Positions 28,284-37,645 of a DNA stretch of 64,000 bases are shown here, in pieces. How positions within the stretch are numbered: position 1 is the first letter of the stretch; every line of letters begins with the position of its first letter. The position numbers and the translations under genes are program-made. The stretch is from Roseburia porci (lineage in GTDB: Bacteria; Bacillota; Clostridia; Lachnospirales; Lachnospiraceae), in the NCBI RefSeq assembly GCF_009695765.1, contig NZ_VUNI01000001.1:186001-250000 (forward strand), in the 5' to 3' direction. The notes under the pieces are model-generated. The model made no database searches. It saw only the letters and a program-made list of their open reading frames with translations, and was not told where the DNA came from.

Positions 28284-29216
28284 ATGGCAAAGATTGCAAA
28301 ACAATTAACAGAATTGATCGGAAACACTCCAATGCTTGAATTAACAAATTATGAGAAAGAACTTGGACTTCAGGCAAAGCTGATTGCAAAGCTGGAATAT
28401 TTTAATCCGCTTGGAAGCGTAAAAGACCGTGTAGCAGCAGCCATGATCGAACAGGGAATCAAAGATGGACAGATCAACAGCCAGACGGTCATCATTGAAC
28501 CGACCAGCGGCAATACCGGAATTGGTCTGGCTTTTGTAGCAGCGGCAAAAGGACTTCACCTGATACTGACAATGCCGGATACGATGAGTGTGGAAAGAAG
28601 AAAGATTGTAACTGCGCTTGGCGCAGAAATTGTACTGACACCGGGAAGAGAAGGCATGAAAGGTGCGATCGCAACCGCACAGAAATTAAAGGAAGAATAC
28701 GGAAATGCATTTATTCCGCAGCAGTTCGAGAATGAAGCAAACCCGGAGATCCACAGAGTAACAACCGCTGAAGAAATCTGGAGAGATACGGATGGAAAAG
28801 TTGATATTTTTGTTTCTTCTGTAGGAACCGGAGGAACCATTACTGGAACCGGTCAGGGACTGAAGGATAAGAACCCGGATATTCAGGTGGTTGCCGTAGA
28901 ACCGGCAAGCTCGGCAGTATTGTCCGGTGGTAAGCCTGGACCACATAAAATACAGGGAATTGGAGCCGGATTTATTCCAAAGGTGCTCCGAAGGGAACTT
29001 TTAGATGAGATCATTCCGGTTGAGAATGAAGCTGCATTTGAACTGGCAAGAAAGGTTGCAAAAAGTGATGGACTTTTAGTTGGAATTTCATCCGGAGCTG
29101 CTTTGTATGCAGCGACAGAACTGGCAAAGAGACCAGAAAATGCAGGAAAGAATATTGTGGTTCTTTTACCGGATACAGGAGAACGTTATTTGTCTACTCC
29201 ATTGTTTACGGTATAA
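28284..29216 (+). CDS. cysK: Cysteine synthase A (O-acetylserine sulfhydrylase)
   Basis: The 310-residue PLP enzyme has the cofactor lysine at residue 47 ([10 protein letters not shown]), the substrate loop [13 protein letters not shown] and the phosphate-binding [12 protein letters not shown]. It makes cysteine from O-acetylserine and sulfide. It stands first in the sulfur gene run; the sulfate-binding lipoprotein starts 19 bases downstream. The 128-base gap upstream contains TATAAT (28236-28241) with only a weak -35, and no riboswitch or T-box was recognised there. Confidence 0.96.
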   Translation: MAKIAKQLTELIGNTPMLELTNYEKELGLQAKLIAKLEYFNPLGSVKDRVAAAMIEQGIKDGQINSQTVIIEPTSGNTGIGLAFVAAAKGLHLILTMPDTMSVERRKIVTALGAEIVLTPGREGMKGAIATAQKLKEEYGNAFIPQQFENEANPEIHRVTTAEEIWRDTDGKVDIFVSSVGTGGTITGTGQGLKDKNPDIQVVAVEPASSAVLSGGKPGPHKIQGIGAGFIPKVLRRELLDEIIPVENEAAFELARKVAKSDGLLVGISSGAALYAATELAKRPENAGKNIVVLLPDTGERYLSTPLFTV

Positions 29217-29235
29217 CAGGCATAAGGGATTGACT

Positions 29236-30237
29236 ATGAAAAGAAGATATCTGATCGTTGGACTCATCGCAGTGATGTGCTTGATCACTGGATGCGGCAG
29301 AGGGCAGGGAGACGGAACGATTACAATCACGAACGTTTCCTATGACCCGACGAGAGAGTTCTATGAGAAATACAATGAAATATTTGAACAATATTATCTG
29401 GATACATATGGCGAAAAAGTAAACGTAATACAGTCACACGGTGGTTCGGGCAGTCAGGCGAGATCTGTTGTAGAAGGATGTAACGCGGATGTTGTTACAC
29501 TTGCTCTGGAACATGATATTGATCTGATCGCAAATACAGGGCTGATCGATGACGGATGGGTGGATGAATTCCCGAATGATTCCGCACCGTATACATCAAC
29601 GATCGTGTTTCTTGTCCGGAAAGGCAATCCAAAGGCAATTGCTGACTGGGATGATCTGGTCAAAGACGGCGTGGATGTCATTACACCAGATCCGAAAAGC
29701 AGTGGTGGAGCGTGCTGGAATTTTCTGGCAGCCTACAGCTATGCAAAAGAGAACTTTCAGGATGAAAAATCACAGAAGAATTTTATGAAGAAACTTTATT
29801 CCAATGTGACGGTTATGGATTCCGGAGCAAGAGGGTCTACAACAACATTTGTAGAAAACGGACAGGGAGATGTCCTGATTGCCTGGGAGAATGAAGCACT
29901 TGCAACACTTCAGTCGTATCCGGGACAGTATGAACTGGTCAATCCTTCGGTAAGCATTCTGGCACAGCCGAGTGTGGCAGTTGTGGATGACAATGCAAGA
30001 AGTAATGGAACAGAAGAGGTCAGTGAGCGCTATCTGGATTATTTATACAGTGAAGATGCACAGCGGCTGATCGGAGAAAGCGGATACCGCCCGACGGATG
30101 AAAATATTTTAAACGAGTTTTCTGATAAATTTGATCTTTCCATATCCATGTGGTCCATTGCGGATTATGGTGGATGGGAGAAAGCATATCAGGATTTCTT
30201 CGATGATGGCGCGATGTTTGATGAAATATATAATTAA
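29236..30237 (+). CDS. Sulfate ABC transporter substrate-binding lipoprotein
   Basis: The start was set at 29236, where a typical lipoprotein signal begins (MKRRYLIVGLIAVMCLITGCG, Cys20), giving 333 residues. Downstream motifs match the Sbp/CysP family: TNVSYDPTREFYEKYNEIF, QSHGGSGSQARSVVEG, DVVTLALEHDID and DPKSSGGACWNFLAA. It captures sulfate (or thiosulfate) outside the cell and passes it to the CysT/CysW permeases encoded next. Confidence 0.93.
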   Translation: MKRRYLIVGLIAVMCLITGCGRGQGDGTITITNVSYDPTREFYEKYNEIFEQYYLDTYGEKVNVIQSHGGSGSQARSVVEGCNADVVTLALEHDIDLIANTGLIDDGWVDEFPNDSAPYTSTIVFLVRKGNPKAIADWDDLVKDGVDVITPDPKSSGGACWNFLAAYSYAKENFQDEKSQKNFMKKLYSNVTVMDSGARGSTTTFVENGQGDVLIAWENEALATLQSYPGQYELVNPSVSILAQPSVAVVDDNARSNGTEEVSERYLDYLYSEDAQRLIGESGYRPTDENILNEFSDKFDLSISMWSIADYGGWEKAYQDFFDDGAMFDEIYN

Positions 30238-30254
30238 AAGAAAGGGATAAAGAG

Positions 30255-31112
30255 ATGGATGATACGGTAAAAAATATGGCAAAATCGAAAAATACCAGGG
30301 TGATTCCGGGATATCATCTTACTCTTGGAATTGTGGTCACAATGCTTTCGGTTATCGTATTGATTCCTCTGGCTTCCGTTTTTATGTATTCCATCCGGAT
30401 ATCTCCACGTGAGTTTTTGGAACTGATCACCAAAGAAAATGTCCGGAATGCATTTGTTACAAGTATTGGAAGTTCTTTTCTGGCAGCTGTTTTTAATACT
30501 GTTTTTGGTCTTATCGTAGCATGGACACTGGTGAAATATGAGTTTCCGGGGAAATGGCTTCTGGACGGACTGATCGAGCTTCCGTTTGCACTTCCGACAG
30601 CAGTTGCCGGAATTACTTTGTCAAAACTGTATTCCGACAGTGGATTTTTTGGAAAAGCACTTGCAAAAGCCGGTATCCATGTTGCGTATACACAGACAGG
30701 AATTGTGATTGCACTTATCTTTGTCGGACTTCCATTTGTGATCCGTGCGGTACAGCCGGTTCTTGAAAAAATGGATGGACAGTATGAGGAAGCGGCATTT
30801 ATGCTGGGAGCCAGTCCGAAAAAAACATTTTTTAAAGTGATACTTCCGGAACTCAGACCGGCTCTTTTGACAGGATTCGGGCTTGCTTTTGCAAGAGGAA
30901 TCGGAGAATATGGAAGTGTAATTTACATATCGGGAAACAGTGCCAAAAACCATACACAGGTAGTTTCCTACGTAATCATGCAGAAACTGAGTTATATTGA
31001 TTATGCCAGTGCAACCGCGATCGCGCTTGTCATGCTGGTAATATCTTTCGTACTTTTATTATTCGTAAACATTGTACAAATGAAACAGTCACAGAGAACA
31101 AATCTTTTATAG
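30255..31112 (+). CDS. cysT: Sulfate ABC transporter permease CysT
   Basis: The 285-residue protein has six predicted membrane segments and the permease EAA loop (EEAAFMLGASPKKTFFKVILPELRP, given here as its core EEAAFMLGASPKK). The LIELPFALPTAVAGI stretch is typical of CysT/CysU. It forms the channel with CysW. Its stop codon overlaps the region of the cysW ribosome binding site. Confidence 0.95.
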   Translation: MDDTVKNMAKSKNTRVIPGYHLTLGIVVTMLSVIVLIPLASVFMYSIRISPREFLELITKENVRNAFVTSIGSSFLAAVFNTVFGLIVAWTLVKYEFPGKWLLDGLIELPFALPTAVAGITLSKLYSDSGFFGKALAKAGIHVAYTQTGIVIALIFVGLPFVIRAVQPVLEKMDGQYEEAAFMLGASPKKTFFKVILPELRPALLTGFGLAFARGIGEYGSVIYISGNSAKNHTQVVSYVIMQKLSYIDYASATAIALVMLVISFVLLLFVNIVQMKQSQRTNLL

Positions 31113-31126
31113 TGGAGAAAACAGCA

Positions 31127-31981
31127 ATGAGTGAACAGCAGAAAATGGAAAAAAGTAAAAAAAGAACAAAGATCTGCCTGATTACGATTACAGTGGCGTT
31201 TCTGGTACTTATGCTTGTAGTGCCGCTTGTATCAGTGCTTGCAAGTTCCCTGAGAGAAGGCTTTGGATTTTATATTCAGGCGATCACAACGGAATATGTA
31301 CGATCAGCACTTAAGGTGACAATCCTTGCGACTGTGATCGCAGTGCTCATCAATACGTTTTTTGGAATCTGTGCTGCATGGCTGCTTACAAGGTTCTCGT
31401 TTAAAGGAAAACAGGTCCTTGCAACACTCATTGATATTCCGTTTTCTATTTCACCGGTTATCGTTGGTCTTGCGTATCTGATGACATTTGGCCGTCTTGG
31501 CTGGTTCTATCCGGTCATAAGAGCATTTAATCAGTTTTTTGGAACGAACATCCGTATTACATTTGCGATTCCTGGTGTCGTGCTTGCCACAGTTTTTGTG
31601 ACATTTCCTTATGTATCAAGAGAAATCATACCGGTTCTGAATGCAGAAGGAAAAGATGAAGAGGAAGCGGCAGCGCTCATGGGAGCTGGTGGATTTACCA
31701 TCTTTAGAAAGATCACACTTCCTCAGATGAAATGGAGCCTAATCTATGGAATCATTCTTTGTACGGCAAGAGCGTTAGGAGAATTTGGTGCGGTCAATGC
31801 ACTTTCCAAGACAAGAGGAGAGACATTTACACTGCCACTCGAAATCGACGCACTGTATATGTCCGGAACAGAAACTTCGATCACAGCAGCATTTGCGGTA
31901 TCATCCATTCTTGTAATCATCGCACTTATCATTTTGTTTGCAAGAAACTTTATTGAACACCGCTATAAAAATAAAAATTAA
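31127..31981 (+). CDS. cysW: Sulfate ABC transporter permease CysW
   Basis: The start chosen is ATG at 31127, with GGAG upstream; a GTG at 31112 overlapping the cysT stop is less likely. The 284-residue protein has six membrane segments and the EAA loop EEEAAALMGAGGFTIF. The FGAVNALSKTRGETFTLPL region is typical of CysW. It pairs with CysT in the sulfate importer. Confidence 0.95.
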   Translation: MSEQQKMEKSKKRTKICLITITVAFLVLMLVVPLVSVLASSLREGFGFYIQAITTEYVRSALKVTILATVIAVLINTFFGICAAWLLTRFSFKGKQVLATLIDIPFSISPVIVGLAYLMTFGRLGWFYPVIRAFNQFFGTNIRITFAIPGVVLATVFVTFPYVSREIIPVLNAEGKDEEEAAALMGAGGFTIFRKITLPQMKWSLIYGIILCTARALGEFGAVNALSKTRGETFTLPLEIDALYMSGTETSITAAFAVSSILVIIALIILFARNFIEHRYKNKN

Positions 31982-32000
31982 CGCACAGGGAGGAAAAACA

Positions 32001-33062
32001 ATGTATGTTGAAATGAAAAATATCTACAAAAAATACGGCGACTTCCTGGCGTCTGACAATGTCAGCTTCGGAGTTGAAAAAGGAAAACTTGTTGCACTTC
32101 TCGGACCGTCCGGAAGCGGAAAAACGACGCTTCTTCGAATGATCGCCGGGTTAGAGACTCCAAATTCCGGTGATATCTATATTGATGGAAAGCGGGTTAA
32201 CGATATACCGGCAGCAAAAAGAGGAATTGGTTTTGTATTTCAGAATTATGCATTATTCCGTTATATGACAGTGTATGATAATATAGCATTTGGACTGGAA
32301 CTTCAGAAGATGCCAAAAAAAGAGATAAAAAAACGTGTGACAGAGCTTTTGGAGATGACAGGGCTGTCCGGCATGGAAAAAAGATATCCGAATCAGTTGT
32401 CCGGAGGTCAGCGGCAAAGAGTTGCGTTTGCAAGGGCACTTGCTCCGAAGCCGCAGGTACTGCTTTTGGATGAACCGTTTGCAGCGATTGATGCAAAGGT
32501 AAGAACGGAACTTCGTACCTGGTTAAAAGAGATGGTGGAAAAGCTTGGAATTACCAGCATTTTTGTGACACATGACCAGGATGAAGCGGTCGAAGTTGCG
32601 GATGAGATCATCATCACCAACCATGGCACGATCGAACAGATGGGGACACCGCTTGAAATATATAAGACTCCGGATACTCCGTTTGTTGCCCAGTTTATTG
32701 GTCATTCTTCGGTTGTAGAAGAATATGACAGATTAAAAGGATTTGAGAGAATCGAAAATGCAGACCGGGCAGTCATCCGACCGGAATTTATCAAAATATC
32801 GAAAAGTGGCAATCTGAACCGCTACATGAGCGCGGCAGAAGAAGGAGTTGTTACAGACGTTGTATTTCGTGGAAACCGGATGGATGTCACAGTGAACATT
32901 AACGGCATTGAAGTTGTCGGGGAACGGTCACTGGAAAAAGATCTGATCGAAGTCGGAGAGACCGTTCATGTGTTAATCTACCGTTTGTACATATTTGACG
33001 ACCATAAGACATATCTGATGGAAAACGGAGAGATGCAGGAAGAGGATGTATTCTATATTTAG
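32001..33062 (+). CDS. cysA: Sulfate ABC transporter ATP-binding protein CysA
   Basis: The start is ATG at 32001 after GGGAGG, giving 353 residues. It shows Walker A GPSGSGKTT, signature LSGGQRQRVAFARAL, Walker B LLLDEPFAAID and the switch His in THDQDEAVEVAD. A C-terminal regulatory (TOBE-like) domain follows (about 240-350). It powers import through CysT/CysW. Confidence 0.95.
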   Translation: MYVEMKNIYKKYGDFLASDNVSFGVEKGKLVALLGPSGSGKTTLLRMIAGLETPNSGDIYIDGKRVNDIPAAKRGIGFVFQNYALFRYMTVYDNIAFGLELQKMPKKEIKKRVTELLEMTGLSGMEKRYPNQLSGGQRQRVAFARALAPKPQVLLLDEPFAAIDAKVRTELRTWLKEMVEKLGITSIFVTHDQDEAVEVADEIIITNHGTIEQMGTPLEIYKTPDTPFVAQFIGHSSVVEEYDRLKGFERIENADRAVIRPEFIKISKSGNLNRYMSAAEEGVVTDVVFRGNRMDVTVNINGIEVVGERSLEKDLIEVGETVHVLIYRLYIFDDHKTYLMENGEMQEEDVFYI

Positions 33063-33077
33063 AAAATGAGGAAGAAA

Positions 33078-34772
33078 ATGATGCAGATAGAGAAAAGACA
33101 AATACTTCACACAGACATACTGATCATTGGCGGTGGAACAGCAGGCTGTTATGCAGCACTTACGATACGGGAGCATTCCGATTATTCCATAATCATTGCA
33201 GAAAAAGCCAATATTAAGAGAAGCGGATGCCTGGCTGCCGGTGTAAATGCGATCAATGCTTATATTGTAAAAGGAAACAAACCAGAGGATTATGTAAATT
33301 ATGCCAAAAAAGATGCCGATGGAATCGTAAGAGAAGATCTGCTTATGACAATGTCTGAGGGACTGAACCGTGTAACCGATAAAATGGAGAAGCTTGGACT
33401 TGTCATTTTAAAAGATGAAAACGGAGAATATGTAGCCAGAGGAAACCGGAATATAAAGATCAACGGAGAAAATATGAAACCGCTTCTTGCCGATGCTGTT
33501 TCTAAGCTTCCGGATGTTACGGTATTAAACCGGATTAATATCACAGATTACATTGTGGAAGACAATGTGATCCGGGGAGCGTATGGATTTTCCATTGAGG
33601 ATGCATGTGCTTATGAGATCCGGGCAAGAAAGGTATTGTGTGCAACCGGTGGGGCTGCTGGCTTATACCGCCCGAACAATCCTGGATTTTCCAGACATAA
33701 GATGTGGTATCCGCCATTTAATACCGGAGCTGGATATGCAATGGGAATCAAAAGTGGAGCTGAGATGACGACTTTTGAAATGCGTTTTATCGCACTGCGC
33801 TGTAAAGACACGATTGCGCCGACCGGAACAATCGCACAGGGAGTTGGAGCAAAGCAGGTAAATGCTAAAGGAGAAGTATATGAGAACAAATATGGTCTTA
33901 CAACTTCGGAACGTGTTTATGGAACGGTGATGGAGAATCTGCAGGGAAGAGGTCCTTGTTATCTTCGAACAGAAGGCATCAGCAAAGAACAGGATGAATC
34001 GTTAAGAAAAGCATATCTGAATATGGCACCAAGCCAGACACTTAAATGGGTGGAGGCAGGCAGGAATCCAAGCCAGCAGAATGTCGAAATCGAAGGAACA
34101 GAACCATATATTGTTGGTGGACACACCGCCAGTGGTTACTGGGTTGATACAAACAGACAGACCACGATCCATGGCCTGTATGCAGCAGGAGATGTTGCCG
34201 GAGGATGCCCTCAGAAGTATGTGACAGGTGCAATGGTGGAAGGTGAGATCGCAGCACTTGATATGATCCGTCATCTGAAGAAAGAGGCAGATGAGCCACA
34301 GAAAGAGGAAAAAGAGGCATTCGATAAAAAGATTGCGGAATATGATCATTTCCTGAGCAATCAGAGCGGAATGTTTACAACAGAAGCGCTCGAAGAGGCA
34401 ATGCAGAAGGTGATGGATAATTATGCTGGTGGAATATCCACACATTACCAGTTTAATGAGAAACAGCTGGAGCTTGCAAAAGAGAAGATCACACAGCTAA
34501 CTGCACTTGTGGATGAGCTGCATGCCGAAGATATGCATGAGCTGATGTTTATTTATGAATTAAAAGAAAGACTGACTGTGTGCCTGTCGGTAATTGCCCA
34601 TCTGGGGGCAAGAAAAGAGACCAGATGGCACAGCTTTGCAGAGAATCTGGATTATCCAGAGAAAAGCGATGCATGGATGAAATATGTGAATTCCAGATAT
34701 ACAGATGGAAAACTTCAGATCATCTACCGGGATCTGGTAGGAAGGGAGGAACATTATGAGCATCATAATTAA
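33078..34772 (+). CDS. aprA: Adenylylsulfate (APS) reductase alpha subunit, AprA family
   Basis: The start chosen is ATG at 33078, six bases after GAGG; the ATG at 33066 lacks a site. The 564-residue flavoprotein has the FAD motif DILIIGGGTAGCYAAL, the AprA-like SGCLAAGVNAINAYI, and ATGGAAGLYRPNN. The cofactor-closing GLYAAGDVAGGCPQKYV follows. AprA reduces APS to sulfite and AMP and is best known from sulfate-reducing bacteria. Here it sits between a sulfate importer and CysDN, with no DsrAB or Qmo genes, so it is most likely assimilatory. It overlaps the ferredoxin-like subunit gene by 17 bases. Confidence 0.9.
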   Translation: MMQIEKRQILHTDILIIGGGTAGCYAALTIREHSDYSIIIAEKANIKRSGCLAAGVNAINAYIVKGNKPEDYVNYAKKDADGIVREDLLMTMSEGLNRVTDKMEKLGLVILKDENGEYVARGNRNIKINGENMKPLLADAVSKLPDVTVLNRINITDYIVEDNVIRGAYGFSIEDACAYEIRARKVLCATGGAAGLYRPNNPGFSRHKMWYPPFNTGAGYAMGIKSGAEMTTFEMRFIALRCKDTIAPTGTIAQGVGAKQVNAKGEVYENKYGLTTSERVYGTVMENLQGRGPCYLRTEGISKEQDESLRKAYLNMAPSQTLKWVEAGRNPSQQNVEIEGTEPYIVGGHTASGYWVDTNRQTTIHGLYAAGDVAGGCPQKYVTGAMVEGEIAALDMIRHLKKEADEPQKEEKEAFDKKIAEYDHFLSNQSGMFTTEALEEAMQKVMDNYAGGISTHYQFNEKQLELAKEKITQLTALVDELHAEDMHELMFIYELKERLTVCLSVIAHLGARKETRWHSFAENLDYPEKSDAWMKYVNSRYTDGKLQIIYRDLVGREEHYEHHN

Positions 34773-35070
34773 TCCGGAAAAATGTAAAGGATGCGGACTT
34801 TGTACGGATGTATGTCCGGGAAGCCTGATCGCACAAAAAGATCATGGAACCGCATATATCAAATATCCGAAAGACTGCTGGGGCTGCGCTTCCTGCATCA
34901 AAGAATGCCACTTTGGAGCGATTGCACTGTATCTTGGAGCAGATATTGGAGGAATGGGAAGTCAGATGACCGTAAGTGCAACAGAAGATACGCTGACCTG
35001 GAACATCCAGAAAAGAGATGGAACAAAGGATCAGATCATTATAAATAAAAAAGAATCCAACAAATATTAG
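34756..35070 (+). CDS. aprB: APS reductase beta subunit-like ferredoxin, AprB family
   Basis: This 104-residue protein binds two [4Fe-4S] clusters: [15 protein letters not shown] and [16 protein letters not shown]. The Trp in CWGC is also found in AprB, where it lies near the electron path to the flavin. Dissimilatory AprB is about 150 residues with a tail that wraps AprA; that tail is shortened here. The gene begins inside aprA behind GGGAGG, so the subunits are made together. Confidence 0.88.
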   Translation: MSIIINPEKCKGCGLCTDVCPGSLIAQKDHGTAYIKYPKDCWGCASCIKECHFGAIALYLGADIGGMGSQMTVSATEDTLTWNIQKRDGTKDQIIINKKESNKY

Positions 35071-35090
35071 AGAAAAGGATGGTAACAAAC

Positions 35091-35990
35091 ATGGGTGAAT
35101 TATCACATCTTGATGAACTGGAAGCAGAAGCAATCTATATAATCCGTGAAGTAGCTGCTGAATGTGAAAAGCCGGTAATGCTTTATTCAATCGGAAAGGA
35201 CAGTTCCGTTATGCTTCATCTTGCGATGAAAGCATTCTATCCGGAAAAGCCGCCATTTCCATTTTTACATGTGAATACAACATGGAAGTTTCATGAAATG
35301 ATCGAATTCCGTGACCGTGTTGCGAAAGAAATGGGAATTGAAATGATCGAATATATCAATGAGGAAGGGGTAAAAGCCGGAATCAATCCGTTTGATCACG
35401 GATCAGCATATACAGACATTATGAAAACACAGGCATTAAAACAGGCACTGGACAAATATGGATTTACGGCGGCCTTTGGTGGTGGTCGAAGAGACGAGGA
35501 GAAATCAAGAGCCAAAGAGCGAATTTTCTCTTTCCGTAATGAGAACCATGCATGGGACCCGAAAAAACAGAGACCGGAAATGTGGAAACTTTATAACTCC
35601 AAGATCCAGAAGAATCAGGAAGTCCGTGTATTCCCATTATCAAACTGGACCGAGAAGGATATCTGGCAGTACATAAAAAGAGAAAATATTGAGATCCCGT
35701 CTCTGTATTTTGCAAAAGTAAGACCGGTGGTATACCGTGATGGAAATATCATTATGGTGGATGATGACCGTATGAAGCTTCGTCCGGGCGAAAAGATCGA
35801 GATGAAGAGTGTACGTTTTAGAACACTTGGATGTTACCCGCTGACTGGTGGATGCGAGTCAACCGCGGATACGCTCGATGCAATCATTGAAGAAACTTTA
35901 AGTGCAGTTTCCTCAGAGCGTACGACCAGAGTTATTGATAATGAGGCAGCAGGAAGCATGGAACGAAGAAAGAGAGAGGGGTATTTTTAA
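35091..35990 (+). CDS. cysD: Sulfate adenylyltransferase subunit 2
   Basis: The start chosen is ATG at 35091; an ATG at 35079 overlaps the ribosome binding site. The protein (299 residues) matches CysD closely: [17 protein letters not shown] (PP-loop), [36 protein letters not shown] and [13 protein letters not shown]. It adenylates sulfate with ATP to make APS, driven by the GTPase CysN encoded next. Confidence 0.96.
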   Translation: MGELSHLDELEAEAIYIIREVAAECEKPVMLYSIGKDSSVMLHLAMKAFYPEKPPFPFLHVNTTWKFHEMIEFRDRVAKEMGIEMIEYINEEGVKAGINPFDHGSAYTDIMKTQALKQALDKYGFTAAFGGGRRDEEKSRAKERIFSFRNENHAWDPKKQRPEMWKLYNSKIQKNQEVRVFPLSNWTEKDIWQYIKRENIEIPSLYFAKVRPVVYRDGNIIMVDDDRMKLRPGEKIEMKSVRFRTLGCYPLTGGCESTADTLDAIIEETLSAVSSERTTRVIDNEAAGSMERRKREGYF

Positions 35991-35992
35991 AG

Positions 35993-37633
35993 ATGAGTGG
36001 ATTATTAAAATTTATCACATGCGGAAGTGTGGATGACGGAAAATCAACCCTGATCGGTCATATTTTATATGATTCCAAGCTGCTTTATGCAGATCAGGAA
36101 AAGGCACTTGAATTAGACAGTAAAGTGGGAAGCCGTGGCGGTGCGATCGATTATTCACTGCTTTTAGATGGTCTGATGGCAGAAAGAGAGCAGGGAATCA
36201 CAATTGATGTTGCGTACCGTTACTTTACGACAGATAAGAGAAGCTTTATCGTTGCAGATACACCGGGACATGAAGAATATACAAGAAACATGGCCGTTGG
36301 AGCATCATTTGCAGATCTTGCAGTAATCTTGATCGATGCAAAACAGGGTGTGCTTGTTCAGACAAGAAGACATGCGAGAATCTGTGCACTTATGGGAATC
36401 CGGTATTTTGTTTTTGCGGTAAATAAGATGGATCTGGTTGGATATGACGAAAAGCGCTTCCGTGAAATTGAAGCACAGATCCGTGAACTTGCAGGAGAGT
36501 TATCGTTATCCAATGTTACGATCATTCCGGTATCTGCAACAGAGGGTGACAATGTAACGAAGAAATCAGAGAATATTCCATGGTATACAGGAAAAGCTTT
36601 ACTTCCTTATCTGGAGGACATTGATATTACAGAGGAAAACGAAGAGGAAGGCTTTTACATGCCGGTACAGAGAGTATGTCGTCCGGATCATACCTTCCGT
36701 GGTTTCCAGGGACAGATCGAGGCTGGTACGATCAAAGTTGGAGATGAGATCACAACACTTCCAAGTAATGAGACTGCAAAAGTCAAGCTGATCTATGTCG
36801 GAGATAAAGAAAGTACAGAAGCCAAAAAAGGACAGCCTGTGACAATTCAGCTGAACCGTGAGGTGGATGTATCCAGAGGATGCGTGCTTACGGTTGCTTC
36901 GGGAGCAAAGGTTGCATCATCGATTACTGCAACACTGCTCTGGATGGATGATGAAGAACTGTATAAGGGAAAGAACTTCTTCTTTAAACTCGGAACCAAG
37001 ACGATTCCTGGAATTGTTACCGATATTCTCTATGCGATCGATGTGAATACAGGAGATAAGAAAACGGTTACAACTCTGAGTAAAAATGAAATCGCAGTAT
37101 GTAAGATTTCATTTGCAGACAAGATCGTTGTAGATACCTTCCAGAACCATAAAACACTTGGAGAATTCATACTGATCGACCGTGTTACAGATATGACATC
37201 AGCCTGTGGTGTCGTTGATGAGGTACATGATGAGGAAACCGGACTTTATGAAGGAAGAGTTGACCGGAATGTCCGTGCTGCAATGAAAGGCCAGAAAGCA
37301 ATTACAGCAGTATTTGTAGATGGACGAAATGGAGTAAACAGAGGATTTGCTGAGGATGTGGAAAAGGCCCTGAATCTGGATGGAAGACATACGTATCTGT
37401 ATGCACCAAAGGAAGGCGAAGATTTTGTGACGGTTGCAGAACATCTGAACCGTGCAGGACTTGTGGTTCTTCTTCTCATTAGTCCAAAACAGGAGAAAAT
37501 ATTAACAGACAGCAAGATTGAATTCACAACAGACTGGAATACAGATGGCGCAGACGTAGAGGATGCAGCAAAATTCATCAAAAAACAGTCGGTATATGAT
37601 GGTGCTACCGTAAATGGCAGTGAGTACATTTAA
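35993..37633 (+). CDS. cysN: Sulfate adenylyltransferase subunit 1 with a C-terminal APS-kinase-like relic
   Basis: The GTPase core has GSVDDGKSTLIGH (G1), ADTPGHEEYTRNM (G3) and AVNKMDLV (G4), then the beta-barrel domains. At 546 residues it is about 70 longer than plain CysN. Residues 432-546 resemble APS kinase (CysC) in order: the GRHTYLY strand, then VAEHLNRAGLVVLLLISP, and a C-terminal SVYD. The P-loop GxxxxGKS is replaced by VDGRNGVNRGF and the DGDN motif is gone. It should be unable to phosphorylate APS, which fits a pathway that reduces APS directly. That this domain is a CysC relic is inference. Confidence 0.92.
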   Translation: MSGLLKFITCGSVDDGKSTLIGHILYDSKLLYADQEKALELDSKVGSRGGAIDYSLLLDGLMAEREQGITIDVAYRYFTTDKRSFIVADTPGHEEYTRNMAVGASFADLAVILIDAKQGVLVQTRRHARICALMGIRYFVFAVNKMDLVGYDEKRFREIEAQIRELAGELSLSNVTIIPVSATEGDNVTKKSENIPWYTGKALLPYLEDIDITEENEEEGFYMPVQRVCRPDHTFRGFQGQIEAGTIKVGDEITTLPSNETAKVKLIYVGDKESTEAKKGQPVTIQLNREVDVSRGCVLTVASGAKVASSITATLLWMDDEELYKGKNFFFKLGTKTIPGIVTDILYAIDVNTGDKKTVTTLSKNEIAVCKISFADKIVVDTFQNHKTLGEFILIDRVTDMTSACGVVDEVHDEETGLYEGRVDRNVRAAMKGQKAITAVFVDGRNGVNRGFAEDVEKALNLDGRHTYLYAPKEGEDFVTVAEHLNRAGLVVLLLISPKQEKILTDSKIEFTTDWNTDGADVEDAAKFIKKQSVYDGATVNGSEYI

Positions 37634-37645
37634 TGGAGGAACCGG

